Positions 9,203 through 19,793 of a stretch of DNA of 64,000 bases are shown here, one piece after another. Both the position numbers and the translations under genes were made by a program. The stretch is from PXAP01 sp964421595 (GTDB lineage Bacteria; Bacteroidota; Bacteroidia; Bacteroidales; PUMT01). The stretch spans positions 1 through 64,000 of the forward strand of contig CAYQXY010000026.1 of NCBI GenBank assembly GCA_964421595.1, read 5' to 3'. A model generated the notes under the pieces. It ran no database searches, was not told the origin of the DNA, and was given only the letters and a program-made list of their open reading frames with translations. How positions within the stretch are numbered: the stretch's first letter is position 1; the number at the start of each line of letters is the position of its first letter.

Positions 9203-10657
9203 TTAATTCGTTTCTATTGATTGCGGATTACCTTGTGATGCCTTCGCCCCGACTTTGGGAGAAAAAGGAACAACCCTGCTTACCCAGCCAATAATTTGCA
9301 TACCCGGAACTTTTATTTCGCCATTCTGAAAATCGGAGTCAAGATTATCTTCTGATTTTCCATATCCATAACTGCCTCCTATTGAAAATGGCCCGAAACC
9401 TACTGATACACTTGTCTTAAGTGATTGTTTAATATGCTCTTCTTCTTCGTGGCTAAAATCGGCTTTAATGGTAATATCTTTTGCTACAATAAATGCTACG
9501 GGATACATTGGAATATAGCTTGAAGCATTTGACGAATCAATTTTTCCATTTGATACACCTCCTTCTTCCGGGAACTGATTGTTTGACCAGCTTCCCAGGC
9601 GGAATAATGACTCTGAAAACCAGGGGCGCATAACGTTCACCTTGGCAATCTTTGCAGAAATTTCTATACTGTCTTTATCTGCACTGCTGTTTGAATGTTG
9701 AAAATCGCCCCCGACACTTGCTTTTACCCGCCACAATCCATAGTTTATGTTAGTATCTACACTAAAACTGTGTTCAGTAGATTTCGATCTTAACTTAGTG
9801 TTGCCTCCGCTGATTTTCAGTTCTGTAAAATTTGGGTTGTTATCATCTGTCCAGTCGGCAGGTGAAGGATAACTAAACAGCCATTTGTCGTCAAGGCCTA
9901 AAGAAGAACTGAATTTTCTATCATCACCCACAGCTTCCTGTGCTCTTAAAAGTGCCTGTCTGATTCCGTCATTAATAGTAGTATTTAATATAGCCAATGC
10001 CTGTTCTACATATTTTGCATTACCGGCAGTTAATTTTCTGTACGCTACTTTAATATTGTTCTCCAGCAGAGGAGCCTTGGCTTGCCAGTTTCTGTCGGCT
10101 GCAGCTTTTATGGCAGCATCTTTAGAATCCAAATCATCTAAATATAAATTGTAAGCACTTCTATAGGTGATAATTGACGTAACATAGTCACCCATGTTTG
10201 TCTCATAATTAACATAATCCTCACCATCTGTTCTTGTTGTTACCGTTTCATCTGTAAAAGGATTTTTTTCTTCCTTTAAGGGATGAAGATAATCATAAGC
10301 CTTGTTGTAGATGTCAACTTGTTTGGGATCAGGAGTGGTATTTGCATTGGCTCCTGTCACTACGTCTTCATAATTCTTAGAAAGTGGATTGTTTGAATTT
10401 TGCCATTCCAGAGACATAGGTGAAACCTGATCTACCATTCTTGAAAATTCTTCAGAAGCTTTTAAATCGCCAAGAGGATTTGAAGGAGTTCTTGGGTTTG
10501 CAAAGGATTTTTTATCCAATGCAGCATTTTTTGAGAAATGAATGAATGTTTCTGCTTCAGTAAATGGATTTTCACTACCTGCTGGCTGGTAGGTAATGGC
10601 ATCAAACAGCCTGTCGTAAATTGCCTGTAACAATTCTTTTTCCTGTTCTTGTGTCAT
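9203..10657 (-). CDS. Tc-operon protein, 484-residue paralogue of the 344-aa protein
   Basis: Starts MTQEQEKELLQAIYDRLFDAI; no signal peptide. Residues ~1-250 are helical and polar. Residues ~265-460 are beta-rich, with alternating Ser/Gly strands (SFSVDTNINYGLWRVKASVG, SVSVGFGPFSIGGSYGYGKS) around the RPWFSESLF motif shared with the downstream paralogue, and the domain ends IIGWVSRVVPFSPK. The Ser/Gly strand pairs look like those of pore-forming or membrane-inserting beta proteins, but no known family motif is seen, so function is open. It lies 65 bp downstream of tcA, in the same operon, and has the shared leader motif (10681-10716) just before its start. Confidence 0.85.
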   Translation of the reverse strand: MTQEQEKELLQAIYDRLFDAITYQPAGSENPFTEAETFIHFSKNAALDKKSFANPRTPSNPLGDLKASEEFSRMVDQVSPMSLEWQNSNNPLSKNYEDVVTGANANTTPDPKQVDIYNKAYDYLHPLKEEKNPFTDETVTTRTDGEDYVNYETNMGDYVTSIITYRSAYNLYLDDLDSKDAAIKAAADRNWQAKAPLLENNIKVAYRKLTAGNAKYVEQALAILNTTINDGIRQALLRAQEAVGDDRKFSSSLGLDDKWLFSYPSPADWTDDNNPNFTELKISGGNTKLRSKSTEHSFSVDTNINYGLWRVKASVGGDFQHSNSSADKDSIEISAKIAKVNVMRPWFSESLFRLGSWSNNQFPEEGGVSNGKIDSSNASSYIPMYPVAFIVAKDITIKADFSHEEEEHIKQSLKTSVSVGFGPFSIGGSYGYGKSEDNLDSDFQNGEIKVPGMQIIGWVSRVVPFSPKVGAKASQGNPQSIETN

Positions 10658-10680
10658 GATATTGTTTTTTGTTGATTTTT

Positions 10681-10716
10681 CCTACTCATATGGCTTTTCG
10701 GATGCCGCCCTGTTAT
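10681..10716 (-). promoter_or_regulatory. Shared leader motif upstream of the 484-aa gene
   Basis: On the minus strand, ATAACAGGG, a short spacer, ATCCGAAAA and GAGTAGGAAAA end about 20 bases before the start codon. Nearly the same string precedes the genes starting at 30699 and 32983. No promoter boxes are evident, so it is more likely a translational or RNA element than an operator. Confidence 0.45.
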
Positions 10717-10722
10717 CTCGGT

Positions 10723-13700
10723 TTATATCTTATACCTTATAAGGATCAGGATATCATCGAGGTTGCTCTTGTCGAGGCCGCTTGTTCCGGCATCGAGCGT
10801 CCATGTTTTTAGTGGACTGCCGCTGAGGCTGACCGTCCCGCCCTTTAATTTATCCTGGTTTCCTGTTGTTCCGGGCAGGGCAATATCTTCTGAAGCAGAG
10901 AAGCTTACAGAATTGTTGCCGTTGACCTTCAGCGATGCCGGAACTGTTACCGGCAAGCCCCTGACCGGCTTGAGCCAGATCTTTGTCTGATCAATTACCA
11001 GATCCATACCCGACAGCAGATAGGGAAAATGCATTTTTTCAACTGCGAAGCTTGTCTGCTGCTGGGCCTGGCCGAACAGCTGGTTAAAGGAGGAGGGGAA
11101 ATCGTAACGCAGACTCAGCAACCGGTATAGTCCGCTGGTTGTTGCATGGTCTTCGATCATATCGCCCAGCTTGTTCTCCGCATCAGCATGGTCGCCGTTA
11201 AGGGCCGTATAGCTCATATGTATAATAACATCAGATATGGTATCGTAATCGAATGACCGGATCCTGGAAGGGAGTTCGAGCCGCCACTTGCTGATGGCCC
11301 CTGCTCCCTCGAAGGGGAGATACCTTTCATCCCTGAAGTTGAGTTCGAAAATCCCGGGATCGTTATTGGCACTGCTGGTGGTGATAGAGGTGTTTTTGGC
11401 CACTGCCACCTCTTCGAGCGGTGATTTGTCCTCTCTCTCAATTTTTCCTTCCAGCAGTGTCAGCCGTCCGCTGATGTTTGTGAACGGGCCTGCTATGCAT
11501 GGCATGGAAAGGCTGACAGATCTTATTACCCTGCGATACTGGCCGGGATATAAAACCTCGAACGCTACTTCAGGTATCTCAATATTACAGCTGCCGGTCT
11601 GCCGAAGCTGCACCAGCTGCGATGAGTCGAGCATGGCAAGCGAGAAATTCTGCGATATCTCGGGTACCCTGACATTGCTGTTTATATATGCCCTCTCGAG
11701 TTGCTGCAGCTGCTGCAAGAGTTTCTCACCGGCCAGGAGTCCCGCCCGGTCGAACTGCCAGTTATCGTTCTGGATGAAAAAATCGGTGTTGAAAGTCTCG
11801 AACTGGTATGCCCTCTCGGCAAGCCTGGCCATCTCAAGGGAAAGGTTATAGGCCGACCGGTATACACGGCTGAGTCCGGAAGCCATATAGTTATAGAGTC
11901 CGAGATTGGTGAACTTGTTTTTATAGAACTCGTCCAGCTCATCTGTCTGTTCGATATTCCTTTCATGTATCGCCAGTTCATGCTCAGATATCTGGTGCCG
12001 TATCTCGGCGGCTACCAGCTGCTGAGTGGACTGCTTCAGCTCCTGCGACGACAGCTTAAGCTGCTGCTTCCACTCCTGCTCCCTTCTCTGGTGACCGGCC
12101 TCGAGTCCGGCCGAGGCTGAAATATCGTCGAGTATTGATGCTACGGTGTTCATGAATTTCCCCCACTCGTCGGTACTCCTTCCCAGCTCTGCACCTCCCC
12201 ATTTCATTGAGAAGGGGCTTCCCAGCTGTGGCAGCAGCGAAGTTATTCCGCTTGTTGCATAAAAGACACTGCTTATGGTACGAAGGGCAACGGCAGAGTG
12301 CTTTGTTATCTGCTGGGCAGTCTCCCAGCCCGACAGTCCCCCGCTTATGAGTGAGTCATAATATTCAACCCTGTTTTCGACATTTTTCAGGCCTTCTTCG
12401 GCCGACTTAACCAGGGCTTCGGCTTCTTTTATCTGGTTCTTTCTGGCCTGGGTGGTCATTCGCAGTATATTCTTTTCATGCACCGACCTGAGCCTCAAAA
12501 GCTCCTCCCCATCCTTCTTTTCGAGCGCGCTCAGCAGGGCCGATCCGAAATTCTGGGCAACCTGGGCAAACTGCCTCGATTTTTCTATCAGGTAAACAAA
12601 CCGGTAATGTGGCAATGTACCCGGCGATGCCATCGCTATGGCGTCTTCCAGGCTGAGGCCGGAGGCTCGGGCGCGGACAAGCATCATGGGGTCAATAGGC
12701 GGCTGGAACAGCGAAAGGCTGCGCCTGATTCCCATTATGTTCATGCAGTTCCATATCTTGAAGCGGCGGTCTTCTACCCTGTCCCAGTAAGCTTCCAGGT
12801 CTTTGTTCTCCGGAACACAGAATACAAGGCTGCTTTGCCTTACCAGGTCGAACGATGGCAGTCTTCTATGCGGACGGAACTTGAGCATATCGGTTTCATC
12901 GTTCTTCCTCCTGTCTCGCTCTTCCCTGACTGGCGGCTCCCACTTTTTCCGGCTCTCCTTTTGTACCTTTCTTTTCGCCGATACGTCACGGTAATTAACC
13001 AGGTTGTCATATTTCTCAAGCGTGTGCTCTAGTGGATTAGTGTTGGCGCCGGCAATGCTGGTAAAGAGTGGCACCATGTCGCTTGCCCTGTCTATCGACG
13101 CCATTGTGCTGAGTGTTTCAAAATTCAGGCTTGTCGTGGCAGGGTAGGCTTTGGCAAGCAGGCTCTTCGATCCCTTTATGAAGCCTGTTCCAACTTCATA
13201 TACCTGCTTCTCGGTCCAGAAATAATTTTCAAGGGTGATAAGGAACTCCGAGCCGTCTGATACAGCCCCGGATATCTGCTCCCAGGTGAGTGTACTTTCA
13301 TCGGCAGTCTCACACTTGCCCATCTTTACCGGCCTTCTTCCAAGTATGTCTGATGCCATCTGGTAGAGCATCTCCGCCTCGCCAATAGATTCGCGTGTAT
13401 CGATGGTGAAAAGATAATCGCCCCAGTCCAATAGATTATCAATATATTTCATCACGATGGATTTCTGGTATGAGCTTATCCTCAGCCTGGCTATGGCATG
13501 CGGATCGAAAGGGTCTTTTTTGTAAACCTCAAGAGCTTTCGTGTCGGTAAGGATATCCCTCAGCTTCTGTGGGGTGAGGCCGCGGAACTCCCTGAACTGC
13601 CAGTTGTGGTCAGTGGGACTGGTTTCTGACGGGGCTTCATCGGTTGTGGGGTTGAAGATGCGCTCGTACCACCACTTTGCCTCTTTGAATTTCTGGTTGG

Positions 13701-16700
13701 CGTTAAAATGATTGCCTATCAGGTAGGGAATATGGAAAAAAATCTCCCAGTAGTATTCTCCGTAAGGCCCTTCAAAGTCAAACATCTGTCCGTAAGCATC
13801 GGTCATCTTCTGGGTGGGCAGCGAAAGAAAATGTTCGAGGCCTTTTGAGTAAAGAACATCTGTAATTTCATCGGTGAGGATGGTGGTGACCGGGATATTA
13901 TCTGACCCGCTGCTGCGGGAAACCAGTATGCTGGCAAGCCCGGTTTTATCCTGTATAAGCTTATGATCTGAAAGGGTTTTGATGCCGTGTTCAATATGTG
14001 TCACGAAATCGCCGTTTTCTGCATATGCTTCCTCGTACTCTTTTTTATAGGAGTTTACAGTACTTAAACCGAAAACCCGTTTCGGCGATGGGTTAGTAAT
14101 GGTGCTCCGCGAAAGGGAAAGATTGAAGGTATTTTCCTTTGCAGAGAGGGGTTGATCGGTAATTTTATAAGGTACCGGGACAAGCAGGGGAATAAGGATG
14201 GGGATTGTAACTATCCCGACCTTAAGATTAAATAACGGGTTTGCTGCAAACGTGCACACTCCGGGAACGAGCGCAAGATCTGCACTGGCCGAAACCGAGA
14301 ATTTCATTTTTGGAGACTTTGTTTCCAGTGAAATCGAAACCGTGAGTTTCTTTACCTTACCATCGAATTGATTGTTTGTTACGTTAAACTCCTCGGATGG
14401 AATTTTGAATTTTATTTTGAAGGATCCAAAATCCTGGTTGTAATTCACAGGCATCGTCTCATATGTTACTACCTTGTTTTTCATCTCGGGAGTCCATATA
14501 AAACCCAGTCCGACAGGGGCGGCCTTGTTATTCAGGTTACTAAAGGCATAGGGCTTCCTGAAGACAAGCTCTTCAAACTTTTCTACAATTGCATCTTTTC
14601 CTTTCTCCCAGCTATCCTCTATAAATGTCCCTCCCCTGATACGTTTATATATTGTATCTCTGGTCGCAAAATCCTGTCCGACCAATAACCTCTGCGGTGC
14701 ACTCCACCTGCCGTTTTCATCTAAAATTGAATATTTGACATATGCCGTAAAGATAAATCCCGGCGAGCTGGAGGTTCCTTCCTCCATTTTACTGTTTTCT
14801 TTAGATTTTGCTTCTGTCCAGAATATGTACAACCTCCCCAGGTGTACCAGCGAAGATATCTCCCTGGCCTCTATCCCGAGTTCAATTTTCTGCCAGTTTC
14901 CCCAGATTTTCCGGTTGTCATTGTAGGTCCGGTAATAATACTGGTAGGGCTGCACGTTGGTGCGGGCAAACAGGTAGAAGAAACTGTCGTCCGATTCTTT
15001 TGGGAAATAGATGGTGTTTACCATAAAGAATGCATTGGCGGCAGCTGTTACCGACCCTATGGCAGATGCTATCGAGCCTGCTATGTTACCGATGCCTGAC
15101 GATACACTTCCGCCTGCCGTCGATGGTGAGCCGGCTGCCGTCACTACAGGCTTGCTGACCCGGGAGGTCATGGGCAGGTAACCGTGGTTGTCATAAACGC
15201 GGTGAAAATATCCTCCTGCATAACGCAGCCTGGTAAGTTCGGAGAACCCGGCCATATACTTCTTATAAGCATCTTCGGCCGATTGTATGGTGATCTTCTG
15301 CTGCAGCAGCTCATCTTCAAGCTCTTTGAATAAATGGCTTTTCGTATCTCTTAGCGTTGGGTCTATATAGTTTTCCGGGTAAAGGAATACCTTGCGGTTG
15401 GCCTCCCACACCCTGTAGTTTTTTCGCCATTCCCACTCGTCGGCAGGTATGAGCGTCGGGGGCACTTTTATATTTTCTATGCCCGGGTTCATAAATGGAT
15501 CGGACTGTTCGAGGTTGATCAGGCAACGGTGGATGTAAAGCTGGAGACTGGATATTGCAGCCACCAGCTTTGAGGTACGGGCGCAACCGCTCATCTCGAC
15601 GCTCAGCAGGAAGAAGGCATACAGGTCGCCCCGGTCACGGAACTTAAACTTGTCCTCCCTGGATATTATATAGTCGCACAGGGCATCTCTTTTCAGGGTG
15701 TTGAGGCTGTCTGTGTATGGTTCAAGCTTCAGCTTTCTCTCCTCCTCATCGGCATACCTCGATTTCAGGGCTCCGGCGACGATCCCCGTGGCGACTTCAT
15801 AATCGCCCGAAACCAGCTTTTGAAGGGAGTCGCCCTGGATGCCCAGCCTGACGCAAATCTCCGTTATCTCCCCGAAATGCCTGATGGCTTTCATGGCGGG
15901 GACCGTGAGCGTGAGGTTCCCCGTAAGGGAGCCTATAAGGCTCAGTGGCTGTTCCCAGAGCTCTCCAAGAACATCTTCTGCACCGCTGAAGCCTGTCGCC
16001 GGCTGGAATGTGGCAAGCGCCGTATGCAGCTTCTCGTCGAAATCTTCTTTTTTGTTCCTCAGTTCCCTGTAATGGCTTATGTTGCGTATATTCTCAAGCG
16101 TCAGCACTTTCATATCGGCTATGCCGAACAGGCTCCTGTTGGCAATGAGCCAGGTGATATTTGCCGGTCCGAGCTGGTGGCCGGCCAGCAGGAGATGGTA
16201 CCTCTCCAGGTCGTGTATCAGCGCCAGGAGGTCATCAAGGTCGGCCGGCGTATCGGGCACTTCGCTGGTGAAGGTTGTGCCGAGTGCCTTTTCAGAGGAA
16301 GCAGCATAATCGGCCGTTGTGAACTCCTTAAGGTACTCCTCAGTGAGCTGAAACTCAGTGAGGTTGAATGTTTCCCTCAGGTAACTCTCCAGCAATATCC
16401 GGCCGCTGATGAGCTTTTCTGACGGATCGGACTTGTCGGTCACCGTTTCATGATTTTGTATCTCCAGGATTTTGGCCGACAGGGTTTCGGAAGTGGTGTT
16501 GTAACGTGTGCCGGTGGTCTCATCCCCTGTTAAGATAAACACCATCTCTCCCACCTTGAGAGGCGATTTTTTCAGCCACACTGAAAAGTCCGCGAGCTTC
16601 TCAATATCATCAAGGCTATTAAGCTGATTGCCGTTATTAACAAGTAACAGGGCATTTTTAAGATCGTCGATAGTCATTTTGAGGGACTTGGCAATACGCG

Positions 16701-19700
16701 CATGCCTGTAGAGATCTGACAAGAGTTTATTGCCGATGGGCTGTGTCAGGTCGGCCGACAGCAGTCCGCCAAGTATCAGCAGCTCCGACTCCGTTATGGC
16801 GAGTCCGGCGAGAAGGTGTGGTGTCTTATCGGCTACCGTGTTGTCATTAATTTTTTCAAGGTCAAAGATCCTTTCGGGGAAGGGGTCCTGGTTGTCGGAC
16901 AGAGATACCTGGGGCAACCGGTATATTATGGTAGCAAGCTCCTCAACGGAGAGTTTAAGGTTTTCCCATAGTTCAACGGCCCTGCCCAGGTGGAGTATGT
17001 CCCTGAACCCGCCTGATGAAGCCCCGAGGTTGGCGATCATGCCGGCCGATTTGAATGAGACCAGCAACATGTCAAATTCCCTCAGGCTCCAGGGGGTCTT
17101 TTTCCATAGCCTCAGGTAGCGGTGTATCAGGTCGAGCCGGGCCTCTGTAAGTGACGACAGCACTTCGGTGAATTGCTGAACGTCAGTGCCGGGCTCCCGG
17201 ACTACCTTCACCTTGCCTATTTCCGGCAGAAACTTCGTTTTGAGCAGGTCGTCGAGGTTTGCACGGGTTATTCCCGCGTATCCAACAAAATCGATTACAT
17301 CAAATTTATTGAGCGACCGGTTGCCGAACCGCTTTTTCACTCCCGCCGTATCGGCTTTCGTAATGATTTTTAGCTCATCTTCGGAGAGTCTGAGCTTCTC
17401 ACTGTATTGCCTGGCAATATCGAGACCCAAAGTCCTGTAAAGTCCGTGAAGGTCAGTGTCGAAATGGCCGAGATAGGTCCTTACCTCTTCGAGTTGCAGG
17501 TTGAAGGGCTGGCTGACTGACCGGTCGGCCGACTTAAGGAATTTGTATGGATCGCCCACGGCGAGGACGGTCTTGAGAAAATCTTCGAGCACCTCGTTTA
17601 CAACATCGAGATAGGGAATCTCTGTGGTTGTGTTCTGACAGCTCATGGGAAGCTTCCACAGGTCGGGCCTTCGCCTCTTCAGGTTCAGCGGATGGCTGGC
17701 CCTGCTGCCGGTGAATACATTTTTGGTAATATTCTCCTGTATGAAGAACATCAGATCGGCAAAGTATGCGGCGGGACTGAATATTGAGCGGCAGTGCTCA
17801 CAGTCGCAAAAATCCTGGCTGCCGAATAGCTTGTCGAACCCGTCGAGCTCCTTCAGGTCGTTAACCAGGGGGTGCTGGTTTGAAACCTTGATATCTTTGA
17901 AATTGCCTTTTATCCCGTCCCTGATGGCCTCGAAATAATGTGATGCGCCGAGGGCAAGGTCTATCGCCTTGTTGTATGCTCCCCGTCCCTTTTCAACCCC
18001 GAGTCCTGATTTTCTGATAAATGTCTCTTCGGGCATGGAGATAATGCTGTATGCTGAATCGAAGCCGCCCTTGAGAAGGCTGCCGGCCACTTCCTGGCTG
18101 GTGCCCAATATATAGGTGCGCTGATAGGCAGCCATCTGTCTTTTTACCATTGGCCTGTCAGTCTGGTTTATTCCCTGCCAGTTGTAGCCATCATCTTTTT
18201 CTGAGCCCGGACTGGCAGCCAGGCCGGAACGGGTGATGTCCAGTTCGGGGTTGTTCTTCCAGAACTTATCGAGTGTATCTACCCTCCTTGAAATCTCCTT
18301 CTGCTTCTGCTGTGGGGTAGTGTCGCTGGCTATTACATCACCTACTCCCAGGTGCCTGTATGTGTTTACCATCGGCCTCAGCTCTTCGAAATTCTTCTTT
18401 ATCTCTTTTTGCTTTGCTGCACTTATGTTTTTCCATGCATCGTCGCCTAGTTCGTCAAGTGAAGATATTTCCCTGCTAAAGGGATTCACCTTATTTTTCA
18501 GCAGGGGTTCGATGGTGGAAGAGAGCGGACCCATGGCGCCGGCAGTTTCTCTTTTAATGGTCCTGCCAAGGAAATATTCGGTAGGAAAAGATGCCTCTAT
18601 TGTTTCATTCAGGTTCCGGGCATAGGATTCGGGACTGTCTTCCCCGTCGGGCAAGGTGATTTTCTTGTCCTTGATAATCTTAAGCCAGTCGGCCTCATCC
18701 ATGGCAATAAGGTCGGTATGGGCAGGCATCTTGTCTTTGGTGATATGAGCCACAAGCTCAAAATTCTCGCCGGTAAGCCGGCTAAGCTTTGTGGTAACCA
18801 GCAGGTCATCTTTTTGTTTCTTTGTAAGTATATTATCCTTTACCAGGCCATCAAGTTTCACCTCGTCAACGTTGATAATATCAATCTCCCGGTCGGCCAG
18901 CTTCTGCGGTTTGTCGCCCTTTAGTCCGATAATTTTTGCATACTCCAGTGTCTTAGCACGTTCTATATCCTTTGAAAAGAGGGGGTTGTCCCTCAGCGGC
19001 CTGTCGAGGTTAAGCAAGTTTTCCACACTCATACCTGCCATACTGCCTGTTATTTCTTCGATCACCTTTATCTCATCCTTTTTGAGAAGCCTCCTCTCCT
19101 CGTCGGTGAATTCAGATAAAATTACCTCTGCGAGCTCCATGCCGGCAACTTCTTCAACCTTCAGCTTCTGCAGCCGGGCAAATATCTTGTTTACTTCCTG
19201 CTTTTTTTCAGGGAGTTTTCCGGCTATACTATCGCGAATACTGTTAATCCTGGTTTTAAGAACCTCATTAAACCTGCCCTCAACGATCTTAGCCTCTTCA
19301 CCGGTCAGATTGCCGGGTTCCAGTCCGGTACCTGTAAATAAAGATGACTTTAACAGGAAAGACGGGTTTTTTATCCTCTTCAGATTATCATTTTGCGGAT
19401 CGGTGCCGATTACAGGATTATCGCCAACCGGACTAAACTTGTCTGCGACCAATACAAAGCGGTAGTGTTTATCGGTCACCCGTTTCGGTTTGTCAAGAGG
19501 CAAACGGGCCGTTTTCATGCCTCGATAACTGATCACATAGCTGCTCTTGCTATAATCAACCTGTTTGAAATATGCCGGATCGACGTCTTCGAAACGAACT
19601 TCGCCACGAACATTCGCATCTGCCGGACCCAGAGTACGTTCACGTCCCCTTTTTGGATGAAGAAATAAAGTAAGCCGTGCACCTCCCAGGGCATTCTGCT

Positions 19701-19731
19701 TATCGTCGAAGAGTTTGATTTCAAGTTTCAT
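10723..19731 (-). CDS. TcA: Tc toxin pore/receptor-binding subunit
   Basis: 3002 residues, longer than typical TcA (~2500). In Tc toxins, TcA pentamers bind the host cell and inject the enzyme held by TcB-TcC. Residues 1-100 form a transthyretin-like beta domain (MKLEIKLFDDKQNALGGARL). A long helical N-terminal part follows. The VRP1 signature is FCDCEHCRSIFSPAAYFADL, near residues 640-665. The ABC-toxin N region is near 1440-1520 (VFLYPENYIDPTLRDTKSHL). The neuraminidase-like region is near 1570-1650 (YYYRTYNDNRKIWGNWQKIE). The coiled-coil channel region spans about 2420-2650. The TcB-binding C terminus contains SLSMPCIAGPFTNISGRL and LPFEGAGAISKWRLELP. There is no signal peptide, as usual for TcA. 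It lies 62 bp downstream of tcBC and is co-transcribed. The receptor-binding inserts are too diverged to name a target. Confidence 0.95.
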   Translation of the reverse strand: MKLEIKLFDDKQNALGGARLTLFLHPKRGRERTLGPADANVRGEVRFEDVDPAYFKQVDYSKSSYVISYRGMKTARLPLDKPKRVTDKHYRFVLVADKFSPVGDNPVIGTDPQNDNLKRIKNPSFLLKSSLFTGTGLEPGNLTGEEAKIVEGRFNEVLKTRINSIRDSIAGKLPEKKQEVNKIFARLQKLKVEEVAGMELAEVILSEFTDEERRLLKKDEIKVIEEITGSMAGMSVENLLNLDRPLRDNPLFSKDIERAKTLEYAKIIGLKGDKPQKLADREIDIINVDEVKLDGLVKDNILTKKQKDDLLVTTKLSRLTGENFELVAHITKDKMPAHTDLIAMDEADWLKIIKDKKITLPDGEDSPESYARNLNETIEASFPTEYFLGRTIKRETAGAMGPLSSTIEPLLKNKVNPFSREISSLDELGDDAWKNISAAKQKEIKKNFEELRPMVNTYRHLGVGDVIASDTTPQQKQKEISRRVDTLDKFWKNNPELDITRSGLAASPGSEKDDGYNWQGINQTDRPMVKRQMAAYQRTYILGTSQEVAGSLLKGGFDSAYSIISMPEETFIRKSGLGVEKGRGAYNKAIDLALGASHYFEAIRDGIKGNFKDIKVSNQHPLVNDLKELDGFDKLFGSQDFCDCEHCRSIFSPAAYFADLMFFIQENITKNVFTGSRASHPLNLKRRRPDLWKLPMSCQNTTTEIPYLDVVNEVLEDFLKTVLAVGDPYKFLKSADRSVSQPFNLQLEEVRTYLGHFDTDLHGLYRTLGLDIARQYSEKLRLSEDELKIITKADTAGVKKRFGNRSLNKFDVIDFVGYAGITRANLDDLLKTKFLPEIGKVKVVREPGTDVQQFTEVLSSLTEARLDLIHRYLRLWKKTPWSLREFDMLLVSFKSAGMIANLGASSGGFRDILHLGRAVELWENLKLSVEELATIIYRLPQVSLSDNQDPFPERIFDLEKINDNTVADKTPHLLAGLAITESELLILGGLLSADLTQPIGNKLLSDLYRHARIAKSLKMTIDDLKNALLLVNNGNQLNSLDDIEKLADFSVWLKKSPLKVGEMVFILTGDETTGTRYNTTSETLSAKILEIQNHETVTDKSDPSEKLISGRILLESYLRETFNLTEFQLTEEYLKEFTTADYAASSEKALGTTFTSEVPDTPADLDDLLALIHDLERYHLLLAGHQLGPANITWLIANRSLFGIADMKVLTLENIRNISHYRELRNKKEDFDEKLHTALATFQPATGFSGAEDVLGELWEQPLSLIGSLTGNLTLTVPAMKAIRHFGEITEICVRLGIQGDSLQKLVSGDYEVATGIVAGALKSRYADEEERKLKLEPYTDSLNTLKRDALCDYIISREDKFKFRDRGDLYAFFLLSVEMSGCARTSKLVAAISSLQLYIHRCLINLEQSDPFMNPGIENIKVPPTLIPADEWEWRKNYRVWEANRKVFLYPENYIDPTLRDTKSHLFKELEDELLQQKITIQSAEDAYKKYMAGFSELTRLRYAGGYFHRVYDNHGYLPMTSRVSKPVVTAAGSPSTAGGSVSSGIGNIAGSIASAIGSVTAAANAFFMVNTIYFPKESDDSFFYLFARTNVQPYQYYYRTYNDNRKIWGNWQKIELGIEAREISSLVHLGRLYIFWTEAKSKENSKMEEGTSSSPGFIFTAYVKYSILDENGRWSAPQRLLVGQDFATRDTIYKRIRGGTFIEDSWEKGKDAIVEKFEELVFRKPYAFSNLNNKAAPVGLGFIWTPEMKNKVVTYETMPVNYNQDFGSFKIKFKIPSEEFNVTNNQFDGKVKKLTVSISLETKSPKMKFSVSASADLALVPGVCTFAANPLFNLKVGIVTIPILIPLLVPVPYKITDQPLSAKENTFNLSLSRSTITNPSPKRVFGLSTVNSYKKEYEEAYAENGDFVTHIEHGIKTLSDHKLIQDKTGLASILVSRSSGSDNIPVTTILTDEITDVLYSKGLEHFLSLPTQKMTDAYGQMFDFEGPYGEYYWEIFFHIPYLIGNHFNANQKFKEAKWWYERIFNPTTDEAPSETSPTDHNWQFREFRGLTPQKLRDILTDTKALEVYKKDPFDPHAIARLRISSYQKSIVMKYIDNLLDWGDYLFTIDTRESIGEAEMLYQMASDILGRRPVKMGKCETADESTLTWEQISGAVSDGSEFLITLENYFWTEKQVYEVGTGFIKGSKSLLAKAYPATTSLNFETLSTMASIDRASDMVPLFTSIAGANTNPLEHTLEKYDNLVNYRDVSAKRKVQKESRKKWEPPVREERDRRKNDETDMLKFRPHRRLPSFDLVRQSSLVFCVPENKDLEAYWDRVEDRRFKIWNCMNIMGIRRSLSLFQPPIDPMMLVRARASGLSLEDAIAMASPGTLPHYRFVYLIEKSRQFAQVAQNFGSALLSALEKKDGEELLRLRSVHEKNILRMTTQARKNQIKEAEALVKSAEEGLKNVENRVEYYDSLISGGLSGWETAQQITKHSAVALRTISSVFYATSGITSLLPQLGSPFSMKWGGAELGRSTDEWGKFMNTVASILDDISASAGLEAGHQRREQEWKQQLKLSSQELKQSTQQLVAAEIRHQISEHELAIHERNIEQTDELDEFYKNKFTNLGLYNYMASGLSRVYRSAYNLSLEMARLAERAYQFETFNTDFFIQNDNWQFDRAGLLAGEKLLQQLQQLERAYINSNVRVPEISQNFSLAMLDSSQLVQLRQTGSCNIEIPEVAFEVLYPGQYRRVIRSVSLSMPCIAGPFTNISGRLTLLEGKIEREDKSPLEEVAVAKNTSITTSSANNDPGIFELNFRDERYLPFEGAGAISKWRLELPSRIRSFDYDTISDVIIHMSYTALNGDHADAENKLGDMIEDHATTSGLYRLLSLRYDFPSSFNQLFGQAQQQTSFAVEKMHFPYLLSGMDLVIDQTKIWLKPVRGLPVTVPASLKVNGNNSVSFSASEDIALPGTTGNQDKLKGGTVSLSGSPLKTWTLDAGTSGLDKSNLDDILILIRYKI

Positions 19732-19793
19732 ATTGGTGTTATTTTAAGATGAAGATCAGTTATAAATTGCTCATTAAATACTTTGATTTTCAG

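Noticed and set aside
18791..19465. Long plus-strand frames inside tcA (for example 224 codons at 18791) as overlapping genes
   Set aside because: They are antisense to a well-supported TcA frame, Ser/Leu-rich in the way of antisense shadows, and have no family features.
19732..19793. Immunity gene for the predicted nuclease tip
   Set aside because: Only 62 bp separate tcBC and tcA, and no frame fits; Tc toxins normally need none.
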